Source of the DNA: Lautropia mirabilis
GTDB lineage: Bacteria > Pseudomonadota > Gammaproteobacteria > Burkholderiales > Burkholderiaceae_B
Assembly: GCA_945876565.1 (NCBI GenBank)
Contig: CAMCOS010000023.1
Location: 1-39,746 of the forward strand
DNA length: 39,746 nucleotides
Direction: 5' to 3'
In this document: one piece after another, positions 34,506 through 39,746 of the stretch
Position numbering within the stretch: the first letter of the stretch is position 1
Layout: each line of letters starts with the position of its first letter
Translations under genes and position numbers: made by a program
The notes under the pieces: model-generated
The model's input: only the letters and a program-made list of their open reading frames with translations
Told to the model about the DNA's origin: nothing
Databases searched by the model: none

Positions 34506-35458
34506 CTGCAAACGACAGCGACAAGGAAACGTCAGCCACATCACGCCCGGATGTCCCGGATGTCTCGCGTGTGCACACATACCTGCTGGGGTTACAGCAG
34601 AAAATCGTCACCGCGCTTGAAGCGGCCGATGGCGGCGAATTCCTGCGAGACGAATGGGTCCGCGAACAAGGTGGCGGTGGCATCTCACGTTTGATCGAAG
34701 GCGGTGACTTGTTCGAGCGTGCTGGCGTCTTGTTTAGTCATGTTAAAGGCGACACGCTGCCAGCCTCAGCCACTGCACACCGACCCAACGTGGCCGGTCG
34801 CAACTGGGAAGCCATGGGTGTATCGATGGTACTACACCCGGACAATCCCTATGTCCCCACCACCCACATGAACGTACGCATGTTCGTGGCATATGCCACG
34901 CCAGGATCAGGGCAAGAAGATATTTTCTGGTTTGGCGGTGGCATGGACTTAACCCCCTATTACGTGTTTGAGCAAGACGCCAGGCATTTCCATCAAACCT
35001 GTAAACAAGCGCTAGATAGGCAAGATACGGCGCTCTACCCTGCCTACAAAACCTGGTGTGATGACTATTTTTATCTGAAGCATCGACAGGAAACGCGTGG
35101 TGTGGGTGGCGTATTTTTTGATGACTTGAGTGAGAAAGGTTTTGAGGGGTCATTTAACGTCATGCAGGCCGTGGGGGATGCATTCACTCAGGCCTATCTG
35201 CCCATCGTCGATCGACGTCGTGCGATGCCTTATACCGTCCGTGAGAAAGACTTTCAGCGTTACCGGCGTGGCCGTTACGTCGAATTCAACTTGGTCTTTG
35301 ACCGTGGCACCCTCTTTGGGCTGCAATCGGGCGGGCGAACCGAATCAATACTGCTATCAATGCCACCGGAGGTAACCTGGCGCTATGACTGGCACCCGGA
35401 GCCTGAGTCTGCCGAGGCCAAGCTCTACGACTACCTCAAACCGCGGGACTGGGCTTGA
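34502..35458 (+). CDS. hemF: Oxygen-dependent coproporphyrinogen III oxidase
   Basis: A 318-aa cytosolic enzyme that makes protoporphyrinogen IX in heme synthesis using O2. Conserved segments include [32 protein letters not shown], and [20 protein letters not shown]. It overlaps purD by 4 nt and nadD by 1 nt (TGATG), so translation of the three is probably coupled. Its presence points to aerobic growth. The first 20 residues are poorly conserved. Confidence 0.95.
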   Translation: MTANDSDKETSATSRPDVPDVSRVHTYLLGLQQKIVTALEAADGGEFLRDEWVREQGGGGISRLIEGGDLFERAGVLFSHVKGDTLPASATAHRPNVAGRNWEAMGVSMVLHPDNPYVPTTHMNVRMFVAYATPGSGQEDIFWFGGGMDLTPYYVFEQDARHFHQTCKQALDRQDTALYPAYKTWCDDYFYLKHRQETRGVGGVFFDDLSEKGFEGSFNVMQAVGDAFTQAYLPIVDRRRAMPYTVREKDFQRYRRGRYVEFNLVFDRGTLFGLQSGGRTESILLSMPPEVTWRYDWHPEPESAEAKLYDYLKPRDWA

Positions 35459-36057
35459 TGCGAATTGGTCTACTTGGCGGCAGTTTCGATCCCGTGCATC
35501 GTGCACACATCGAGCTCGCCAAAACAGCGCTCACTGAACTCGCACTAGACCAAGTACAGTTCTTGCCGGCCCGACAGCCTTGGCAAAAACCCGATCTATC
35601 CGCCAGTGCCCAGGACCGCCTGGCCATGATCGAATTGGCTATTGCTAACATCCCAGGCTTAAGCGTTAACCCGATTGAACTCAGTCGGCCCGGTAACACC
35701 TACACCATTGACACGCTAGAAGCGCTGCCACGCGAGCATGATTATTTCTGGCTGCTTGGCGCTGACCAACTAAAGAACTTCACCACCTGGCATCGCTGGC
35801 AAGATGTCGCCAAGCGCCTGTCGCTAGTCGCTGCCCAACGGCCTGGCACTGAACTTGCCATCCCCGCCCCGCTACAAGCGCAAATCGACACTGGCCAGGC
35901 CAAGGTTCGGACCTTGGGCTTTGAGCCCTTGGACATATCTGCAACCGCCCTGCGCCAATCGTTTCAAGCCCAACAGCCACTGACTCAGTGGCTAGACCCC
36001 AAGGTGGCGGCCTACATTGCGCAGAAAAACCTTTACCAAACCGAAAGCCAACACTAA
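35458..36057 (+). CDS. nadD: Nicotinate-nucleotide adenylyltransferase
   Basis: A 199-aa nucleotidyltransferase that makes nicotinic acid adenine dinucleotide in NAD synthesis. The nucleotide-binding GGSFDPVHRAH is at residues 8-18 and the C-terminal ISATALR corresponds to the ISSTxIR motif. ATG 35458 overlaps the hemF stop; a TTG one codon upstream is also in frame. It works in the same pathway as the nicotinamidase at 5328-5933. The rsfS gene follows by 30 nt. Confidence 0.94.
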   Translation: MRIGLLGGSFDPVHRAHIELAKTALTELALDQVQFLPARQPWQKPDLSASAQDRLAMIELAIANIPGLSVNPIELSRPGNTYTIDTLEALPREHDYFWLLGADQLKNFTTWHRWQDVAKRLSLVAAQRPGTELAIPAPLQAQIDTGQAKVRTLGFEPLDISATALRQSFQAQQPLTQWLDPKVAAYIAQKNLYQTESQH

Positions 36058-36087
36058 GACCACCTAGCATCGAGTAACATTGAACTT

Positions 36088-36726
36088 ATGGACATTAAAA
36101 AACAACAGCGCGCTGTCGTTGACGCACTCGAAGACATCAAGGCGCAAAACATTCAGGTCTACAACACCGAAGAAATCACGAGCCTATTTGACCGGGTGGT
36201 GATCGCCACTGCAACCTCAAACCGCCAAACCCGGGCATTGGCTAATTCGGTTCAAGACAAGGCTCGCGAGCTTGGCATCGGTATCATCGCCACCGAAGGT
36301 CAGGAAACCGGCGAATGGGTGCTGGTGGACCTCGGTGATATCGTGGTTCATATTATGCAACCCACGATTCGCGAGTACTACAACCTTGAAGAGATCTGGG
36401 GTGGCAAGCCTGTGCGCGTGAAACTCGATGCGCCCGCACCTGCCAAACGCGCGGGTAAGACAGCCAACACAGCGGCGAAGAAATCAGCAGGCAAATCTGC
36501 AACGAAACCGGCAACGAAATCCGCCAGAAAGGTTGCTAGCAAAGCCACCACTAAAAAAGTGACAAAAACAGCTATGACGCCAGCCAGTCAGAGCGCAGCT
36601 AAGGCCCCAACCAAGGCCCCAACCAAGGCCACAACCAAGGCCACAACCAAGACTGCCACTAAATCTGCAGCTAAATCTGCTACCAAGGCTGCAAAGGCAC
36701 CCGTTAAAAAGGCCGCAACCAAGTAG
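36088..36726 (+). CDS. rsfS: Ribosomal silencing factor RsfS with a Lys/Ala/Thr-rich tail
   Basis: A 212-aa protein; usual RsfS proteins are about 105-130 aa. Residues 1-113 are the RsfS (Iojap) domain, ending with VVHIMQPTIREYYNLEEIWG, which binds uL14 on the large subunit and stops 50S-30S joining in starvation. Residues 114-212 are a low-complexity tail of K, A, T, S and P with repeated KAPT/KATT units, similar in style to histone H1-like bacterial tails (AlgP, BpH1). The tail is strongly positive and should be disordered and bind nucleic acid. It is encoded in frame without any frameshift. The next gene, rlmH, starts 3 nt after the stop. Confidence 0.93.
   Translation: MDIKKQQRAVVDALEDIKAQNIQVYNTEEITSLFDRVVIATATSNRQTRALANSVQDKARELGIGIIATEGQETGEWVLVDLGDIVVHIMQPTIREYYNLEEIWGGKPVRVKLDAPAPAKRAGKTANTAAKKSAGKSATKPATKSARKVASKATTKKVTKTAMTPASQSAAKAPTKAPTKATTKATTKTATKSAAKSATKAAKAPVKKAATK
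36601..36648 (+). repeat. 12-bp in-frame repeat in the rsfS tail, 4 copies
   Basis: Two copies of AAGGCCCCAACC and two of AAGGCCACAACC lie in tandem and encode KAPT, KAPT, KATT, KATT. Gain or loss of a unit would keep the reading frame. Confidence 0.95.
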
Positions 36727-36728
36727 CC

Positions 36729-37202
36729 ATGAAGCTTACGGTTGTCGTCGTTAGCCAGCGACCACCCGATTGGGCTCAGACAGCGTTTGATACCTATGCC
36801 AAGCGGCTTGGCAGTGACTGGCAGCTTGACGTTAAAACCGTCAAGCCAGCTGATCGCCAGGCTGGCAAGACGGCTGGGCAGAACATGGCCCTTGAAGCCG
36901 AGCGAATCGAGACCGCATTAAAGGGTGCGCTTGGTGTTCGCATCGCACTCGATGAGCGCGGCAAATCACTGACCACTGAAGCTTTTCTAAGCTTCATGCA
37001 AACACAACACGAAACTCACGGTGGTGTGATTTTTATCATTGGCGGTGCCGACGGCTTAGACGCTCAATTTAAAGCCAGCTGCCCCTTAAAAATTCAGCTC
37101 TCGGCCATGACATTGCCACATGCGATGGTCAAAGTATTGCTGGCCGAGCAAATCTATCGGGCTTATTCGATTGCCACCGGACACCCTTACCACCGGACCT
37201 AA
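36729..37202 (+). CDS. rlmH: 23S rRNA pseudouridine-1915 N3-methyltransferase
   Basis: A 157-aa SPOUT-family methyltransferase that modifies pseudouridine 1915 of 23S rRNA in assembled ribosomes. The SAM-binding knot is readable as VIFIIGGADGL and LPHAMVKVLLAEQIYRAYSI, and the C-terminal HPYHR motif is present (here ending HRT rather than the common HRE). It directly follows rsfS, the usual genomic partner, and is 2 nt from maf. Confidence 0.95.
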   Translation: MKLTVVVVSQRPPDWAQTAFDTYAKRLGSDWQLDVKTVKPADRQAGKTAGQNMALEAERIETALKGALGVRIALDERGKSLTTEAFLSFMQTQHETHGGVIFIIGGADGLDAQFKASCPLKIQLSAMTLPHAMVKVLLAEQIYRAYSIATGHPYHRT

Positions 37203-37204
37203 TC

Positions 37205-37816
37205 ATGTGGACCAACGAAGCTCCAGCACTCGTACTCGCATCAGCCAGTCCAAGACGGCTGCAGCTACTCGAACAACTGCAAATCCCTGTCCAGCAACTC
37301 TCACTGCCTGCCCAAGCAGATGACGAACCACGCCTAGGCAATGAGATGGTCGTTGACTATGTCACCAGAACAGCCCGAGACAAGCTGCAACGTGCACTGG
37401 AGCACTGGGCCAACACCTATCCGAACGACCAAGCACCACCCGTGCTGGCGGCGGATACGACCGTGGCCATTGGCCAAACCATTCTGGGCAAACCGCTCGA
37501 TGCCGCTGACGCAAAACAGATACTCACGCAGCTAGCCGGGCACACCCATGATGTTTACACGGCCGTGGTCTTACATCATAACGAGCAGAGATATGAGACG
37601 CTGGCTCATACCAAGGTCGAGTTCACCGAGCAATTCGCGCACTGCATCGACCAGTACATTGAAACGCAAGAGCCATTTGGCAAGGCTGGCGCTTACGCTA
37701 TTCAAGGCGTGGCGGCTGCCTACATCAGCAAGGTACAAGGAAGCTATTCCGGTGTAGTCGGCTTGCCCCTGTATGAAACTGCGCAGCTACTGCGTGCAGC
37801 AGGGCTATTCAAATGA
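37205..37816 (+). CDS. maf: Maf family nucleoside triphosphate pyrophosphatase
   Basis: A 203-aa protein with the Maf signature: LASASPRR near residue 11, AADTTVAIG, LGKPLDAADA, and EPFGKAGAYAIQG. The YhdE-type active site suggests dTTP/UTP pyrophosphatase activity that removes abnormal nucleotides. It overlaps the phnN-like gene by 4 nt (ATGA). In many betaproteobacteria rng follows maf; here it does not. Confidence 0.93.
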   Translation: MWTNEAPALVLASASPRRLQLLEQLQIPVQQLSLPAQADDEPRLGNEMVVDYVTRTARDKLQRALEHWANTYPNDQAPPVLAADTTVAIGQTILGKPLDAADAKQILTQLAGHTHDVYTAVVLHHNEQRYETLAHTKVEFTEQFAHCIDQYIETQEPFGKAGAYAIQGVAAAYISKVQGSYSGVVGLPLYETAQLLRAAGLFK

Positions 37817-38376
37817 GTAAAACCAAGCCCGGGGTTTTCTTTTTAGTGGTTGGACCAAGCGGTGTTGGCAAAGACAGCCTAATCGATGGCGCAAAAGAAC
37901 ATCTACCGCCCAAGCAATTTGTGTTTGCCAAACGTACCGTCACTCGGCCACCGGGCATGATCGGTGAAGACTACCAAAGCTGCGACTCGGTCGAATTCGC
38001 CAAACGCAAACTCAACGGGGAGTTTCTCGTGACTTGGCAGGCGCATGACTACGAATACGGCTTGCCAAGAGATCTCGCCACCAAGCAAGCACAAGGCATG
38101 CACATCGTGGCCAACGGTTCACGCTCAGCAGTGCAAGAAATCAGTCAAACAGTCGACAATTTGGTCGTGATTGACATCACCGCACCGCCGGAAGTTCTGG
38201 CCAAACGACTGGCATCGCGTGGCCGTGAAACCGAAGCTCAGATTGCCGCGCGACTGAACCGCCAAACCAGTAAATTTCCGGCTCACATCGACGTGCATCA
38301 AGTGAACAACGATACCAGTCTGGAAGAAGGTATCAAACGCTTTATCGACACCATCAAGCAGTTCGTGGCGCGATAA
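37813..38376 (+). CDS. phnN: Ribose 1,5-bisphosphate phosphokinase PhnN-like
   Basis: A 187-aa P-loop kinase related to guanylate kinase. The P-loop is GPSGVGKDSL (Asp after the Lys, typical of PhnN, where guanylate kinases have Ser). ANGSRSAV, RLASRGRETEAQIAARLNRQ and VNNDTSLEEG match E. coli PhnN along its length. PhnN makes PRPP from ribose 1,5-bisphosphate in C-P lyase phosphonate breakdown, but no other phn gene is in this window. A true guanylate kinase role is possible but less likely. The gene overlaps maf by 4 nt and ends the operon. Confidence 0.85.
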   Translation: MSKTKPGVFFLVVGPSGVGKDSLIDGAKEHLPPKQFVFAKRTVTRPPGMIGEDYQSCDSVEFAKRKLNGEFLVTWQAHDYEYGLPRDLATKQAQGMHIVANGSRSAVQEISQTVDNLVVIDITAPPEVLAKRLASRGRETEAQIAARLNRQTSKFPAHIDVHQVNNDTSLEEGIKRFIDTIKQFVAR

Positions 38377-38423
38377 TCGCGAGACCGCAGCAATATAAAC
38401 ACCGGACTGAGCCAGCCCGTAAC

Positions 38424-38456
38424 ACAGTCAGTAAGACAGTCAGTAAGACAGTCAGT
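38424..38456 (+). repeat. 12-bp tandem repeat after phnN, 2.75 copies
   Basis: ACAGTCAGTAAG occurs at 38424-38435 and 38436-38447, then ACAGTCAGT (38448-38456). No terminator hairpin is seen between phnN and the convergent EamA gene. Confidence 0.9.
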
Positions 38457-38520
38457 CACCCTCGCACCAAGGCACTGAATCCCAAACTCCACGCATCCTG
38501 CGTGCCTATATGCCCTCGCC

Positions 38521-39435
38521 TTAACGGCGCGCCACCAACTTTCTGCGCAGACCCTCATACTGGGCGGCACCAATAATGCCTGTAGCCAAAGCCGTACCCA
38601 GCAAAATAATGCCCGTGGCCAATAAAATCACGCCGGTGACCTCTTCTTGCAGCCACATCCACCCCCACAAAACACCAAAGACCGGAATGAGCAAAGTCAC
38701 TGTGCTTGCCTTGGCAGGTCCAACATTCATCACCAATCGATAAAAGATGATGTACGTCACACCAGTACATAGCACCGATAACATCAATAACGCGCCCCAT
38801 GAGCGTTGACTGATATCACCCTCTGGCCAAGTCAGTAGGGCCAACGGCGATAGCACGAGTGTGGCAGACATCAAAGCACCCGTGGCAACCGAAATAGATT
38901 TAGCACCCATCAGGTAACGATTGGTATAGGTCGAAGCGAATCCATATAAGACGGGTGCCGCGACCGCCGCAGCCAGTCCTAAACCGGTGTCAAGCAATTG
39001 CTCGAACTCTAGCTCATCCCACACCAAAAGCACGATCCCACAAAACCCAACCACAAGCCCGGCAATCCGCCAACGCGGCAAGATGTCCTTAATCCAGAGC
39101 GCTGCGAACAAAGCACCCCACAACGGCGTCGCGGCATTCAGTATCGACAGAATCGCAGCAGGAATCACAAAGGCGGCGTAGGCCAACAACGTAAACGGAA
39201 TCGCCGCGCTGATAATGCCAACGACAAAAATCGGCCTCCAGTGCTTAACAAGATCTGGCAAGGCATGCCGCCAGAACAACAACGGCAGCAGCACCAGCAA
39301 ACCAATGCCCGTGCGCAGTGCCATCAAAGCAAAGGGCCCAAAGTCATCAACAGCCAAAGTAATAAACAGGAACGAGCTGCCCCAGATGGCAGCCAGAAGT
39401 ATGAGATCGGTAATGTCATGCCCGCGCATAATCAC
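38521..39435 (-). CDS. EamA/DMT superfamily transporter (RhaT/YdcZ-like exporter)
   Basis: A 304-aa inner-membrane protein with about ten hydrophobic helices in two repeated EamA halves; AAIWGSSFLFI begins the first and PVFGVLWGWMWLQEEVTG closes the second, as in this family. These proteins export metabolites such as amino acids, but the substrate cannot be predicted. The frame starts at GTG 39435, with an in-frame ATG two codons later (39429); the latter may be the real start. No strong ribosome site is seen. It lies between the end of the phnN operon and the rRNA terminator. Confidence 0.85.
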   Translation of the reverse strand: MIMRGHDITDLILLAAIWGSSFLFITLAVDDFGPFALMALRTGIGLLVLLPLLFWRHALPDLVKHWRPIFVVGIISAAIPFTLLAYAAFVIPAAILSILNAATPLWGALFAALWIKDILPRWRIAGLVVGFCGIVLLVWDELEFEQLLDTGLGLAAAVAAPVLYGFASTYTNRYLMGAKSISVATGALMSATLVLSPLALLTWPEGDISQRSWGALLMLSVLCTGVTYIIFYRLVMNVGPAKASTVTLLIPVFGVLWGWMWLQEEVTGVILLATGIILLGTALATGIIGAAQYEGLRRKLVARR

Positions 39436-39603
39436 GTAGTGTAGCGTCCCAGACGGGACAAAACATCGGCACCAAGATGCGCCCCACCGCGCCCAACATC
39501 CGCGCGGATCAAATGTTGCAAAAATGAGTCAGCCGATGTGCCAACAGTCGATTGGGAGGCCTTTCACCTCCAAGAGTGCGGCCACGCTGGGCGCACAAAA
39601 GAC

Positions 39604-39630
39604 AAACCCCCGCTTTATGGGCGGGGGTTT
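39604..39630 (-). terminator. rRNA operon terminator
   Basis: A perfect 10-bp stem (AAACCCCCGC at 39604-39613, GCGGGGGTTT at 39621-39630, 7-nt loop) lies just after the 5S rRNA in its direction of transcription and is followed on the minus strand by GTCTTTTG. Confidence 0.9.
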
Positions 39631-39642
39631 GAGGGGTAAGGA

Positions 39643-39746
39643 GCTTGACGATGACCTACTTTCACAGACGTACATCCACTATCATCGGCGCAAAGGCGTT
39701 TCACGGTCCTGTTCGGGATGGGAAGGCGTGGGACCACCTTGCTATG
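39643..39746 (-). rRNA. rrf: 5S ribosomal RNA (5' end beyond the window)
   Basis: The minus strand contains the conserved 5S segments AAGGTGGTCCCACGCCTTCC, CATCCCGAACAGGACCGTGA, AACGCCTTTGCGCCGATGAT and AAAGTAGGTCATCGTC. About 104 nt of a gene of roughly 115 nt are present; about the first ten bases fall outside the right edge. A terminator follows at 39604-39630, so this is the end of an rRNA operon. The end at 39643 is accurate to a few bases. Confidence 0.93.

Overview
The window looks like the chromosome of a betaproteobacterium in the order Burkholderiales, most likely the family Alcaligenaceae (relatives of Bordetella). This is inferred from protein style and gene order (nitrilase-tldD-aroG; purD-hemF-nadD-rsfS-rlmH-maf; three-gene pnt operon; short H-NS protein with the TWTGRGKPPRW core). 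GC content is by eye in the mid-50s. Most of the window is core metabolism; one short piece looks acquired.

Layout: (1) 261-5097, a tight plus-strand operon pairing the two E1 subunits of a thiamine-diphosphate 2-oxo acid dehydrogenase with a complete TRAP transporter (DctQ, DctM, DctP). (2) 5328-5933, a nicotinamidase. (3) 5955-9458, a 3.4-kb islet bounded by an intact tRNA(CAU) gene and a 43-nt copy of the 3' part of that tRNA; it carries one gene, a subtilisin-type autotransporter. (4) 9547-14160, cytochrome b561, cytochrome c', purB, a glutathione transferase and mnmA. (5) 14231-17101, the proton-translocating transhydrogenase genes pntAA-pntAB-pntB. (6) Minus strand, 26289 down to 17146: nitrilase, tldD, aroG, an FAD-linked oxidase and glycolate oxidase glcD-glcE-glcF. 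(7) 26767-31133, an H-NS-like protein, pepN and fbp. (8) qor (minus), then the plus-strand operon yebC-purD-hemF-nadD-rsfS-rlmH-maf-phnN. (9) An EamA-type exporter (minus) and the 3' part of a 5S rRNA gene at the right edge.

The most notable finding is between tldD and aroG. A 24-codon leader peptide (23811-23737, minus) has seven aromatic residues within eight consecutive codons (FFWFYFSF: Phe, Trp and Tyr). An intrinsic terminator (23712-23682) follows it. An 8-nt segment inside the leader gene is perfectly complementary to the 5' arm of that terminator. This is the architecture of ribosome-mediated transcription attenuation, placed before the first enzyme of the shikimate pathway, with codons for all three end products. 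Since aroG is only 36 bp from the FAD oxidase and glcDEF, the control might reach those genes too.

Other notable points: the tRNA-bounded autotransporter islet, whose gene changes base composition between protease and barrel parts; a 99-residue Lys/Ala/Thr-rich histone-H1-like tail on RsfS; a long repeat-bearing leader before the H-NS-like gene; three SD-like repeats before purD; and a window-wide habit of short tandem duplications near gene ends.
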